DNA of 64,000 bases from Candidatus Thiosymbion ectosymbiont of Catanema sp. Cochon2018 (GTDB lineage Bacteria > Pseudomonadota > Gammaproteobacteria > Chromatiales > Chromatiaceae), in assembly GCA_011392765.1 (NCBI GenBank), contig WYCW01000002.1, positions 218,917 through 282,916 on the forward strand. Reading direction: 5' to 3'. Positions within the stretch are counted from its first letter, which is position 1; each line of letters opens with the position of its first letter. The notes below the pieces were generated by a model. The model did not search any database and was not told where the DNA came from. It saw nothing but the letters and a program-made list of their open reading frames with translations. A program made the translations under genes and the position numbers. This document shows positions 54,702 through 63,768 of the stretch, in pieces.

Positions 54702-55868
54702 TCAGGGAACGGGGACCAGGTTTCTTGGTGGAAAAAGTATTCGAGAGCCCTCTGAAATGATCAGATAGACGATGAGTGCAGCCCCGGTCAGTCCGGTGGC
54801 GGTTTTTACGCTCTCGATGGCGCGCTTAACCCAGTCGGGTTGTGGCGTCGGCGCAGGTTGTGGCATCGGCACGTCAACGCGGCTTGGGGTGCGTTCGCGC
54901 ACCTTTTCGCGCACCTTCTCCAGCGCGGGCACCCGTTCAGGTTCTGGCAGGCCACACCGACATTCCGCGGGAGACAGCTCGACAACCTTGTCCTCACCGC
55001 CGGCAATAATCGCATAATCGTCGAGTTGCTCTTGATCCCGCGGTTGGTAGTTGAATTTGATCTCGACTGCTGCCTTAAGATTCGGGGCGGTCAAGGCCTG
55101 GTCGGAGATGTCCTGCGGTGTTCTCGTAATCACGGCGTCCGGTATGCGCACTTGATAGATCCCACCATTTTCCCCGGCAGCGCGCAGGCCAAGCTCTTTC
55201 ATTCGCCTCGGAAGATATCGGGTAGCACGTAGCGGACCAGGTTGCCGTGTCGTAATCGGAGTAGGCGGTGTGGTCGTCATGTTGTACGGAATCTCCGCCT
55301 TGATCGGGCTCATCCCCTCGGCGGCATCGTCCGCGGCGATCAATGCCTTCTCGACGCATTCCTGCTTGAGTTCGGATTCTCCGGATGCGGAGGTCATAGG
55401 CAGCTTGTCGCATTGGCAGATCAGGGCGCAGATTACCATCAGCTCTGGCCAAGCCTCGAGTGGGGCCTGGATCAGCCCTGCCAGATTCACCGTATTGCCG
55501 TGATTCATCAACATCTTGTCGGTCAGGCGGCAGACATTCTTGCCCTCCATCTTCACGTCCGGGGAGAAGCTGAGCCAGGTCGCTTCCTTCTTGAAGGTGC
55601 CGGACTTGACGCCGCCGGCGGTGCCGGGCTCATCGCCGGTGCTGGTGGCAAACTCCGAGCCCTTGATGGCGGCCGGGTTACCGCCGTCGACCTTGACGGT
55701 CTTGGTGCCCTTGCGCAGGTGCTTGGAGAAGGCGATGTTGGGATAGGGGATGGGTACCGGTCCGCCAGGCATGGGCGTCTTGCAGACGTCCGGCGCGGTG
55801 GCGGTGGAGATGCCGCCGCTGTCTTTGTGGCAGAGGGTGAGCCCATTGACTTTGATGGTCAGGGCCAT
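54702..55868 (-). CDS. PAAR-like (DUF4150) T6SS effector with VRR-NUC-like nuclease tail
   Basis: 388 residues. Residues 1-130 are the DUF4150 PAAR-like spike tip: MALTIKVNGLTLCHKDSGG, MPGGPVPIPYPNIAFS, LTDKMLMNHGNTVNL. After a linker, residues about 240-300 have VRIPDAVITRTPQDISDQAL then NLKAAVEIKFNYQPRDQEQL, a D-(x)n-E-x-K pattern of the VRR-NUC (PD-(D/E)XK) nuclease fold. The last 25 residues contain a hydrophobic helix (LTGAALIVYLIISEG), unusual for a nuclease. It overlaps the thiolase-like gene by 10 bp and precedes the DUF3396 gene. Predicted antibacterial DNase delivered on the VgrG tip. Confidence 0.8.
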   Translation of the reverse strand: MALTIKVNGLTLCHKDSGGISTATAPDVCKTPMPGGPVPIPYPNIAFSKHLRKGTKTVKVDGGNPAAIKGSEFATSTGDEPGTAGGVKSGTFKKEATWLSFSPDVKMEGKNVCRLTDKMLMNHGNTVNLAGLIQAPLEAWPELMVICALICQCDKLPMTSASGESELKQECVEKALIAADDAAEGMSPIKAEIPYNMTTTPPTPITTRQPGPLRATRYLPRRMKELGLRAAGENGGIYQVRIPDAVITRTPQDISDQALTAPNLKAAVEIKFNYQPRDQEQLDDYAIIAGGEDKVVELSPAECRCGLPEPERVPALEKVREKVRERTPSRVDVPMPQPAPTPQPDWVKRAIESVKTATGLTGAALIVYLIISEGSRILFPPRNLVPVP

Positions 55869-56911
55869 GTGCGGTGACTCCCGGATGTGGGCGGGGCGGC
55901 AAGCAGCATGGCGGCGCGTTCGGGTCCATCGCTGCTGCAGAACAGCAGCGCGCGCCGCCAGCGGGCATAGTTTCTCTGATGTGCGGCGGTAGCCAGGGTA
56001 GTGAAGAGGATACCGCCGGCCGCGCCGACATCACCCCAGCAGGTGGCCGGGACGAACATGGCGTCGGGATCACGCAGCGATTCGCTGATCCGCGCCAGGG
56101 CGAAGCCCGCTTCGTCGGCGCGATGCCTCTCGCCGTTGAGGTCGCAGTAGATGGCCTCGACTCCGTGCTCGGGGAGGCCGGCGAGGGTGGCCTGGAGTGC
56201 CTGGGTCAGGCCCGTGCCGATGCAGGGGGCATCGCTTCCCAGGGGGTGGGGCTCATGACCGGTTCCGACCGCTTCGATGACTCCTAAGCAAGGTAGCCCA
56301 TGTCGTGCGAGCGCCTGTTCGCTGGCTATCAGGCAGCAGCCACCGGCCTCGCCGGGGACGAAGCCCCAGGGCATGGCCGGGGCGTGCAGGCGACCGCAAC
56401 GGTCGAGCCATTCGAGGGTCTCTATGTGCAGCCAGGAGTCGGCGGCGGCGACCACCACGAGCGGGGTACCCCGGCGCACCAGCTCGACGCCTTGAATAAT
56501 AGCGGCGAGCCCGCCGGCCTGGCCAATGGTAAAGGATTCGCAGCGCGCGAACTGGAGGCGATCGGTGTGCCGCCTGATAAGCGCGGCGACAACCCGGTGG
56601 GCCAGGTCGGGATCCAGTCCCGGCCGGTTTGCCGGCAGCGCCAATACCAGCGGTGGGGAACCGAGAGGCCCCGACAGGCTGTCCTCCAGATCCGTCAGGG
56701 CGGCGTCGAGCAGATAGAGAAGCCGTTCGCCGGGGGCTTGGCCAGGTGTCGGGTCCGGCGCCGCGGCCAGCACCATGGGCTCGCCCCGTTGGTCGACCCA
56801 GGAGGGGTGTTCGTTGAAGTTGGCAATGTCCGCGCGCACCGCCGCGGCGCTCGGGGCCGCGGTATAGCCCACTGCGGTACGGGCGCCGACGGCGGCGATC
56901 CCTATGTTCAT
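55859..56911 (-). CDS. Thiolase-fold (ketosynthase-like) protein of T6SS effector cluster
   Basis: A 350-residue beta-ketoacyl-synthase-like fold: MNIGIAAVGARTAVGYTAAP at the N-terminus, FTIGQAGGLAAIIQGVELVR where the active Cys would be expected, and GFVPGEAGGCCLIAS and GDVGAAGGILF in the second half. The usual Cys-His-His set is not evident, so catalysis is doubtful. Such proteins regularly lie between DUF2169 and DUF4150 genes and may be adaptors. Overlaps both neighbours (4 and 10 bp). Confidence 0.75.
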   Translation of the reverse strand: MNIGIAAVGARTAVGYTAAPSAAAVRADIANFNEHPSWVDQRGEPMVLAAAPDPTPGQAPGERLLYLLDAALTDLEDSLSGPLGSPPLVLALPANRPGLDPDLAHRVVAALIRRHTDRLQFARCESFTIGQAGGLAAIIQGVELVRRGTPLVVVAAADSWLHIETLEWLDRCGRLHAPAMPWGFVPGEAGGCCLIASEQALARHGLPCLGVIEAVGTGHEPHPLGSDAPCIGTGLTQALQATLAGLPEHGVEAIYCDLNGERHRADEAGFALARISESLRDPDAMFVPATCWGDVGAAGGILFTTLATAAHQRNYARWRRALLFCSSDGPERAAMLLAAPPTSGSHRTWP

Positions 56912-57921
56912 GAGCTATCCGCCAAGGTGAGCCTGGTGCCCTCGAGCAGGTGCTCGCGGCCATGACAACGCAGGCGACTGTGCCAGAGACAGGCGACCCG
57001 CATGGCGTCGGTATCGACCAGAATGCCGTGCAGCTGACCCGTGTGCGGTTGTGCCTGACCGGCCATCGATGTCCGGCAGTGCAGGGGTAGGCTCGGGATC
57101 GGAAACCGGATGTCGCCATGGGGAGACAGGCCATGCAGGGTCATCGACTCGCCGCCACGGAGAAAACCTTTGAAGCATTGATCGGGCGGAGCGCTGAAAT
57201 AGAAGCGCTCGTCGAAGTCTTCGGGCAGGAGCGGTTGGCGCGTCCGGGACCAGGCAGTATCGAAGGTGCCGGCCAGCTCACGCCGCGGGGTCCAGTGCCG
57301 AGCGATGGGACCGAAGCCGGCGGGTGGGCCCTGGCGTGCCCAATCGGAGGCAGTTGCACCGGGTTGCTCGATATTCGGTGCTGCGGTACCGGGTAGATGC
57401 TGTTTGCGGAGCGTATGGCCGGTTCCGACCGGATTGTAGGGATTGGGCACGGGTGCGATCTTGGGATCATGACCGGCCACACCGCCGAGGGCGCGCTCGT
57501 AGCGGATGGGCATACGCGAGAAGGGTTCCGGCTTGCTGAGCACTGGGCCACTGAATCCGTAGAGCCAGCGTCGATCCCCGACCACGTGCAGGGGCTTGTG
57601 GAGCGGCCCGATCCGGAATCCGACGTCCATCGCACTTACGCTCCGACCACGCGGGGCGCAGGCCGAGCCTTCGATCAGTACCTCGGTGCCGGGTTTGGTC
57701 GGGATCAACGCGGTGTCGCGCCGCAAGTAGAGCCCTGCCGGTGAATCGCGGTAGACCGGTTCCAGGTCGACCGGCGGCTGTTCCGCTGCGCATTGCAGAG
57801 TACCGTCAGGGTGCAGATCGAAGGTGGCCTTGGCAAGGACGATCCAGACCTCGCCGCCATCCTGGTCGCGCACGAAGCCGCGCTCGGCGGCGTAGGGGGT
57901 CTGATTGACCAACTCCCACAT
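56908..57921 (-). CDS. DUF2169 family T6SS effector adaptor
   Basis: A 337-residue DUF2169 protein: MWELVNQTPYAAERGFVRD, VWIVLAKATFDLHPDGTL, DLEPVYRDSPAGLYLRRDT and RWLYGFSGPVLSKPEPFSRM are family hallmarks. DUF2169 proteins act as adaptors that help load PAAR-type effectors on VgrG. It is the first full gene of the four-gene effector run and overlaps the next gene by 4 bp. Confidence 0.88.
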   Translation of the reverse strand: MWELVNQTPYAAERGFVRDQDGGEVWIVLAKATFDLHPDGTLQCAAEQPPVDLEPVYRDSPAGLYLRRDTALIPTKPGTEVLIEGSACAPRGRSVSAMDVGFRIGPLHKPLHVVGDRRWLYGFSGPVLSKPEPFSRMPIRYERALGGVAGHDPKIAPVPNPYNPVGTGHTLRKQHLPGTAAPNIEQPGATASDWARQGPPAGFGPIARHWTPRRELAGTFDTAWSRTRQPLLPEDFDERFYFSAPPDQCFKGFLRGGESMTLHGLSPHGDIRFPIPSLPLHCRTSMAGQAQPHTGQLHGILVDTDAMRVACLWHSRLRCHGREHLLEGTRLTLADSS

Positions 57922-57935
57922 CAGGGAATCCCCGC

Positions 57936-58106
57936 TTACTCGTGCCGACAGCGGTCAGTTGATGTCGATCGCTCGATGCCCACGCTCTTGCGCACCTTCG
58001 CGTTGATGCCGCCCGATCCCTTGACGGTAATGTCCTTGCCGTGGATCGTGATTGTACTGTCCTTCTGTTGGTTTTTCCCGTCCTGATCCCTATGCCGCAA
58101 GATCAT
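57936..58106 (-). CDS. Short VgrG C-terminus-like gene (56 residues)
   Basis: The small frame starts at an ATG two bases after an upstream stop (TGAGGATG) and reads KDSTITIHGKDITVKGSGGI then NAKVRKSVGIE, the strand-repeat pattern of gp5/VgrG C-terminal needles. A full VgrG is absent. It is probably the tail of a lost vgrG standing just before DUF2169, its normal place, now maintained or decaying as a separate ORF. Confidence 0.55.
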   Translation of the reverse strand: MILRHRDQDGKNQQKDSTITIHGKDITVKGSGGINAKVRKSVGIERSTSTDRCRHE

Positions 58107-58108
58107 CC

Positions 58109-58549
58109 TCACCAACGTCTGATATAGGAGGAAAGACAGGTCGGTGTGGTTTGAGACTCTAATTCCCGAATGCCTGCGGCCTTAAGTCCCCGGTCTTTTT
58201 CTCCCTTTCCCTGGGTCTCTCCGGGGGGCGTGCCGGCAAACTCCTCCAGGGGGTAGCTGCCCCAACCGGGCTTCTCTTGCGCAAGGGGCCCAGCCTGCGG
58301 GGTGAGATAAAGGATACCCTTGTGCAGGAGATCGAGCACTGGTCCCAGCGGTCCGAGTTCCGCAGCGAGCCGAGGGAGGGATTGGTGGTCGCAATCATAT
58401 GCAGCATACCGATGATCGGGGGATCGACCACATAGGTGGTGAAGAAGGGGTTGTCATCGGCATGCAAGCCGTAGCGCAACGAGCCGTCACTAGGGACTAT
58501 CTCGGTACGGATAACGATCTCCCGGTTGATCCGCACAAACAGATCTGCG
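58109..58549 (-). pseudogene. Decayed coding region between vgrG tail and carbamoyltransferase ORF
   Basis: Protein-like sequence changes frame: LFVRINREIVIRTEIVPSDG then DDNPFFTTYVVDPPIIGMLH in one frame (58380-58560), and GPVLDLLHKGILYLTPQAGP then GSYPLEEFAGTPPGE to a TGA at 58109 in another. A frameshift lies near 58370. The family is unknown. Confidence 0.45.
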
Positions 58550-60511
58550 TTATGCGGTCCCTGCAGCAGCGCTTGTTGGCGGAAATACTGCTTGACCTGG
58601 GCGTGGATCGGCCGGGTTGGGCTGTGGATGGTGCGCACACAGTAGCTGCCCGCGGTTGCGTCCGGCAGACGATGGAGCAGGATGTAGCCGAATCCGAATC
58701 TCCTCCAACCTGCTACCGAGATAAAAGTGGGGTTCGGCAAACGGGGCCAGGGTCCAAGCGCCCTCTTTATGTCCGGGCAAGCGGTCATCCGCTGGGGGCC
58801 GGGGGGCGTGGTAGCGCGGCTTGAGTCCAAACTTGCAAAGTTGCTCTAACCCTTGGCTGATCTGCCGCGTCCATGCGGAGGGGGTGGTCTGCTGTTCGCG
58901 GCGGAGCGCTTCCAGCCGGTCGGCGGCGGCACTGTCGAGCAGGGTTATCAGCAGTCGGACCTCCTGCATGGAGCAGGCCAGGGGTTTTTGTCTGCCGCGC
59001 ACATCCACCAACTGAGAGTACCCCAGGGGGTCGAGCAGCAGGATGGTGTCCCTGGCGAGTCGAGTCTGGAATGGCCCGCCAAACGGATTGTCGGGAAAGA
59101 GCCGACTGGTCTCTTTGTATCTGCCCCCGGTAGCGGCAAGTTCCCGTAGCTCCTCCAATGACCAGGCAGCACCCTCCAGCTCGCCGAAGAAAAGGGCGCG
59201 ATCCAGTTGTCGCATAGGATCGGCCAGGATCGAGCGATGCCCAAGGGCGCGTGGACCATATTCCGAACCCCCTTGAAAACGGGCGACGATATGCCCCTGG
59301 GCCAGTGCCTGGGCGGTTTTTTCAACGCTGTCGGCGGCACCGAGGCGCTTGATCTCGATGCGGTCGGTGAAGGCTCGCAGGGTATTCCGGATCTCCTGGT
59401 CGCTGTAGCTGTGTCCCAGGGTGGCCCGGTGCAGGCGTTTTCTTTGCAGGTCCTTCTCGCCGGTGGCATAGGCCCAGAGGGCGCATCCGGCGGCAATGCC
59501 GGCATCCCCGGCGGCGGGAAAGGTGAAGACCGCTTCGAGTTGTAACTGTTGTTGCAGTCGATAATTGGCTACCGCGTTGAGCGCCACGCCGCCGGCAAGA
59601 CACAGCTTCTTCACGCCGGTCTGTCGGACCGCCTGCTCGACCAGGTACAGGAGTGCCTGTTCCAGCTCCCGTTGGACCTTATAGGCGAGATCGACCCGCC
59701 AGGGGTGCAGGTGGGGCGGGCTCTGCCCGTCGTCCCGACCCGCACCATAGCGTTTTTCAAGGGCTGCGACTTCCAGAAAGATGTCATAGGCGGAGATTCC
59801 CAGGCGGTACCCCCCATCCTCGGGGAGTCGAATCCAGGGGTGCCAGTGGTATTGGGCGCCACCATAGGGGGCGAGCCCCATGAGTTTGCCCGGCTCCGGA
59901 ATGGTCAGGTCGGTACCGACCGGGGTGACGAAGCCGGCCGTGCGGGTCAGGTACTCATAGAGAAATCCCAGGGTGGAAAGACCGGCCAGGTGGGCGGCTA
60001 CCTTTTCGCTATGGAGCAGACGGATGCGGTTACCCTGGGCCTGGTAGAGTGAGTAGGATTCGGTTTTATGTCCATCGGTGGTGGTCCCGCCGGCATCGGC
60101 CACCAGGATGATGGCCTGCTCGAATCCGGAGGGCCAATAGGTGCTGTAGGCGTGGGCCAGATGGTGGCTCGGAAGCTGCCGGATCTTGTCGCGCAGACTG
60201 GCGGACAGGGCCCCGGCGAGGATCTTCGGGGCATGATCGATGCCGGGCATATTGGCGGTAATCGAGGTCAGATCGGAGAGCTCGATGCCGCATTCGTCGA
60301 GGCAATAGCAAATCGCCCGCTCGGGTAGCTGGATCGAGCGGGGATCGGGCGCGGATTGCAGGGGCATGCCCAGGCTATATTTGTTCCGGTCAAGACGTTC
60401 CTGTTGGATCGCAACCGCGATCTCGCCGTCGCGCACCAAGGCAGCCGCCCGGTCGTGCCCCAGGTTGATGCCCAGGTGCCAACCCGCCGCTTGTTTGCAG
60501 CCTTCGGACAT
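58550..60511 (-). CDS. Carbamoyltransferase (NodU/CmcH/TobZ family) N-terminal region with unrelated C-terminus
   Basis: 653 residues. Residues 1-415 are clearly this family: HLGINLGHDRAAALVRDGEI, LPSHHLAHAYSTYW, LAGGVALNAVANYRLQQQ and ARFQGGSEYGPRALGHRSIL. Family enzymes transfer carbamoyl from carbamoyl phosphate to hydroxyls in natural products and Nod factors. The expected C-terminal domain (with its HVDGTARVQ-like part) is missing. From LADPMRQLDRALFFGELEGA on, the sequence is not family-like and becomes low quality after about residue 560. Probably a deletion chimera; the activity is doubtful. Confidence 0.7.
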   Translation of the reverse strand: MSEGCKQAAGWHLGINLGHDRAAALVRDGEIAVAIQQERLDRNKYSLGMPLQSAPDPRSIQLPERAICYCLDECGIELSDLTSITANMPGIDHAPKILAGALSASLRDKIRQLPSHHLAHAYSTYWPSGFEQAIILVADAGGTTTDGHKTESYSLYQAQGNRIRLLHSEKVAAHLAGLSTLGFLYEYLTRTAGFVTPVGTDLTIPEPGKLMGLAPYGGAQYHWHPWIRLPEDGGYRLGISAYDIFLEVAALEKRYGAGRDDGQSPPHLHPWRVDLAYKVQRELEQALLYLVEQAVRQTGVKKLCLAGGVALNAVANYRLQQQLQLEAVFTFPAAGDAGIAAGCALWAYATGEKDLQRKRLHRATLGHSYSDQEIRNTLRAFTDRIEIKRLGAADSVEKTAQALAQGHIVARFQGGSEYGPRALGHRSILADPMRQLDRALFFGELEGAAWSLEELRELAATGGRYKETSRLFPDNPFGGPFQTRLARDTILLLDPLGYSQLVDVRGRQKPLACSMQEVRLLITLLDSAAADRLEALRREQQTTPSAWTRQISQGLEQLCKFGLKPRYHAPRPPADDRLPGHKEGAWTLAPFAEPHFYLGSRLEEIRIRLHPAPSSAGRNRGQLLCAHHPQPNPADPRPGQAVFPPTSAAAGTA

Positions 60512-60586
60512 GATTTATCGGTATTTCGGCACTGCTGTACTAGTACCCCATTTCAGCACACTTTGCAGGTTATAGGAGGTAATCGG

Positions 60587-60806
60587 ATGGGTAAGAAAAG
60601 GGCATCCGCTCCGGTGGGTCGCAGCCCGAGCCTCGACAGCAGCTATAAGCTGTTGTATTCGCATGTGGCAACGGAATCTGAGCGCCGCGCTCTTTCGCCT
60701 CGAAGCCAGCCGCACCCCCGCGGAAGTGGTGACCATCCTCCATGCCCTGATCGAGTGGCTCGCGGCACCGGAGCAGGCTGGTCTGCGGCGGGCTTTTGAC
60801 CAGTGA
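60587..60806 (+). pseudogene. Rpn-family nuclease remnant
   Basis: MGKKRASAPVGRS then SLDSSYKLLYSH is the Rpn N-terminus (family DxSYKLLFSH). After a large deletion and frame change the sequence gives LSAALFRLEASRTPAEVVTI, LHALIEWLAAPEQAGLRRAF and stops after DQ; this is the Rpn C-terminal-core pattern. A TAGGAGG ribosome-binding site is still present. Confidence 0.75.
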
Positions 60807-60835
60807 GAACGGTTCACTAACAAGTTATCCATCTT

Positions 60836-61260
60836 TAGCCAGAGAGGCTCTTACTTATTCACCACAGGGCACAGAGGATACAGAGAAAGAAACGCTCAAG
60901 GCGCCAGGATGCCAAGGCGCAAAGGTTCTTTTCTCTTGCGGCGTCATTACGTTATTTCTCATCTCTGTGCTCTCTGTGATTCTCTATGGTGAATCAAACA
61001 TGGCCCGCCGTGTCCCCGACCGAGAAAAACGACTGCGGCACCGCCATTAACCGAACGCTGCGAGTGGGAGCGGATCGGTGCCGCAGAGAGCGTATGGATT
61101 TGCGCGCCGAAACGCATGCGAGTCGAAGATGTTTTACTTATTTTTGAATCGTTACTAAGACACATCCTAGCGGGCTTCCGCCTCGAGACCGACGAGTCGT
61201 GAGTCGCTGTGGACAGGAACCACGAATGAACACGAATCGACACGAATATTTCACCGGTTC
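60836..61260. repeat. Hairpin repeat and truncated CTAG element
   Basis: 60855-60990 has facing arms CACCACAGGGCACAGAGGAT and CTGTGCTCTCTGTGATTCTC. At 61167 a left end CTAGCGGGCTTCCGCCTCGA of the CTAG element family starts, followed by AACCACGAATGAACACGAAT, and breaks off before a right end. No gene is seen. Confidence 0.7.
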
Positions 61261-61314
61261 CAACAGCCCCTTTCCTCCGGAAGGTATCGCAATTTCGCTT
61301 GATATTGCGGAAGA

Positions 61315-61500
61315 CGAAGGAATTTTTTCTTCACCACAGAGGCACGGAGGACACCGAGACAAGGAGAATTGCTGAGAATAGTAGGTCGGGGGAATCGCAG
61401 CTTACCAGACGCAGAAAAAACTTTTGCGTCCTTTGCACCCTTTGGGGTTCTCTTCTGTTCTCTGTGCCCTCTGTGCCCTCTGTGTCTCTGTGGTGAATAG
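61315..61500. repeat. Long hairpin repeat (CACCACAGAGGCACGGAGG type)
   Basis: Facing arms TTCACCACAGAGGCACGGAG and CTCTGTGTCTCTGTGGTGAA enclose about 150 bp including CAGACGCAGAAAAAACTTTT. No gene. Confidence 0.8.
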
Positions 61501-61533
61501 CGTATTTCCGTAACATCAAAGCGAAACGATGTA

Positions 61534-61712
61534 CTCGCGAGGCTTCGCCTCAGACCGACCCCAACGCGTGAATTTTCGTGCGGAAACCGGAAAACCACGC
61601 ATCACACGAAATCGACACGAATTGTAATTTGTGTTGATTCATTATCAATGCGTCGTCAATTGCACACAAAACTTGACTCATTGGTAAAGATTCGGGTCCT
61701 TCAAGATCCTAG
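61534..61712 (+). repeat. CTAG-bounded repeat element, copy H
   Basis: CGCGAGGCTTCGCCTCAGAC at the left, AAACCACGCATCACACGAAA core, then CTTGACTCATTGGTAAAGAT and GGGTCCTTCAAGATCCTAG at the right. More diverged than copies E and F; the left CTAG reads CTCG. Confidence 0.85.
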
Positions 61713-61810
61713 TCTGCCGTGTGTCGAGCTGTTTGAGCTCGTGAAGGCGGCAACTACAGCACTCAACTTTGCAGGAAATCGAAAGGCTCCTGGAATAATG
61801 CCCTGGATGT

Positions 61811-61897
61811 GTGACGCCAGTCCACCGTTTCATCGTACAGACCGCATTGCGCGAGGCGGAGCGCATCATCGAGCAGAACGGGATTATAATTTCTTGA
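61811..61897 (+). pseudogene. TacA/DUF1778 antitoxin C-terminal remnant
   Basis: The frame CVTPVHRFIVQTALREAERI then IEQNGIIIS and stop is the end of a DUF1778-type antitoxin. Its N-terminal half and any GNAT toxin are missing. The stop overlaps the 3' end of the convergent Rpn gene. Confidence 0.55.
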
Positions 61898-62774
61898 TTT
61901 CTTCTATTCGTAAGCCGGTACTTTGGGAAATTATCTCAGGTGGTACGTTTTGTCGTTTCAATTTCCCGGCGATCGTGATTTTTTCCTCTTTTCCACCTTC
62001 TCTTTTACCCTCTTCTCTGCCTTCCCTTCTACCCTCCTCTCTGCCTTCTTCTCTCGCGGTATCGAATGAATTCTTCAAATCACGATAGGTCTTCAGGCTC
62101 TCTTCATATTTGCTATATTCTTCATCGTCGAAATTTGCAATTTCCGCTTGCTCAAAGAGCTTGTTGAAGATTCTTTCCTGTAACTTCGCGGGTCTGTCCG
62201 TCAGATTCTCGAGATTCTTCAGTACATAAAGCCAGTTATCGAAGTGGGTTTCCAATTCGTCGATGGTTTTTGTGAATTTCGGCATTTCGAGATAGATATA
62301 GGTCAATTTGTCATAGAAGACCGCTTGTACGCTCTTGTCGAATAATTGCACTTCATGATGAAAGACTTGGTCACTACCCTTGTCTTCGTCGAAGACAAAA
62401 TCCAATATACCAACCGTGTAAACCGATTTCAATTCAAAATCCCAGCCCCCTTTTTGGGCTTGATTCTGGATTGGAAAGGTCGAATAGTAGATGCTTCTGT
62501 CTTTAAAATAGTTCTGTTTTGCCTTCTGCATCTCGACGATGAACTTTTCACCCTGTGCGTTCTCACAATAAATGTCGAAGATGGCCTTCCTCTCACCACT
62601 GGTTCTCCCGAGTTGTTCCGGTGACAGGTAAGTAATATCCTTGATTTCTCCTTCATCCCTACGCAGCAGCTCATTGAGAAAATCGATAAGGAGATCTTTG
62701 TTCGGTTCGATGCCGAATAACTTCTTGAAACCAAAATCCGTAAAGGGATTAAGGTATTTGTCTTTCACACGCAT
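61884..62774 (-). CDS. Rpn/PD-(D/E)XK nuclease family transposase-like protein
   Basis: A 296-residue intact protein of the PDDEXK_2/Rpn group: NPFTDFGFKKLFGIEPNKDL at the start, KAIFDIYCENAQGEKFIVEM (D-(x)n-E-x-Q catalytic core), then the charged tail EEGREEGRREGREEGKREGG with repeat-prone codons. Rpn proteins cut DNA and stimulate RecA-independent recombination in E. coli. Clearly AT-rich relative to the host, and of the type common in Bacteroidetes, so recently acquired. Two dead relatives lie at 33356 and 60587. Confidence 0.85.
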   Translation of the reverse strand: MRVKDKYLNPFTDFGFKKLFGIEPNKDLLIDFLNELLRRDEGEIKDITYLSPEQLGRTSGERKAIFDIYCENAQGEKFIVEMQKAKQNYFKDRSIYYSTFPIQNQAQKGGWDFELKSVYTVGILDFVFDEDKGSDQVFHHEVQLFDKSVQAVFYDKLTYIYLEMPKFTKTIDELETHFDNWLYVLKNLENLTDRPAKLQERIFNKLFEQAEIANFDDEEYSKYEESLKTYRDLKNSFDTAREEGREEGRREGREEGKREGGKEEKITIAGKLKRQNVPPEIISQSTGLRIEEIKKL

Positions 62775-63605
62775 AACTGGCTCCGGTTTATTGAAACAGG
62801 GACACGGAGATCATCGCCGAATCCAATGCCATCAAGTTAAGCCGTTGACCGCTTGTCAACGAGTCTGAACGCACCCTGGGGCATGTTGACATATAAAGCT
62901 GAGCGACTGATTTCAAACGCAATGGAACCACGAATGAACACAAATGGACACGAATGGACACGAATTTTCATTCGTGTGAATTCGTGTCTGCCTTCGTGGT
63001 TCGTGTTCCCCGCGCCCGCAGGTATATTAAATGTCAACAGCCCCTGGTACCCCATTTCATCAAAATTTTCTGTTAAAACCATCCCTGTCATCCCGAGTAA
63101 AACCACCCCTGTCATCCCGAGCGTAGCGAGGGATCTTCGGCTTGGCAAAGGCTCCCAACGCACAAGATCCCTCCTCCGTCGAGACAAGGATTTCTCGCTA
63201 CGCTCGAAATGACAACCAGCAAAATCGGATGAAATGGTCTACTCGTGCAGCAGAGCTAAAATCCTGATACCACCCTTGCAGTCAGGTAGTTAAAGCAAGC
63301 CCTGTTACAAATGGTATTAGGATTTCCGTTATGCTGCACTAGCCCGATAACCGATGGGGAAGATAAAACTACGAATCGCGCGAATCGGCGCGAAACTTCA
63401 TCCCGAACTGAAGGAGGGATCTTATTCGCGAAAATTCACGTGATTCGTAGTTTTTCCTCTTTTTTGCCGACCGGTAACGCTTAGGTTAATGGCATTGTCG
63501 CCGAACCCCTGTCAGAAAAATATTGTTAGTTTTGGGAGACGCTCCTTGAGATCCGCACACTGCTTTGGCGTCACTCGCGTTCCCCCGAGGACGAGCAATT
63601 AGAGA
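62775..63605. repeat. Repeat-rich intergenic region
   Basis: No intact gene in 830 bp. In order: an AACCACGAATGAACACAAAT hairpin (62922-63004); a 63050-63230 segment with outer arms CATTTCATCAAAATTTTCTG / CGGATGAAATGG and inner CCGAGCGTAGCGAGGGATCT; a right end of MITE family 1 (63306-63342); and a CGAATCGCGCGAATCGGCGC hairpin (63372-63452). Confidence 0.75.
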
Positions 63606-63764
63606 TTAGATGTCAAGTCCCGCCAGATTATAGACACGTTTTTTAAACAGGCTGGGCCGTTTTTGGTACCAGTTCTTCATGGCCTGAAAGGTGGAATGCG
63701 GGCTGGCCTTGCTGCGACGGAATGCGAACTTTATGATTGACTCAATTACATTGTTTGAGGTAAT
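63606..63764 (-). pseudogene. Transposase C-terminal remnant
   Basis: The minus strand reads SASPHSTFQAMKNWYQKRPS-like sequence (SKASPHSTFQAMKNWYQKRP) then LFKKRVYNLAGLDI and a stop. This resembles the C-terminal end of integrase-core transposases (IS481-like pattern). The catalytic part is missing. It lies directly upstream of the Phd-like gene on the other strand. Confidence 0.45.
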
Positions 63765-63768
63765 TAAC

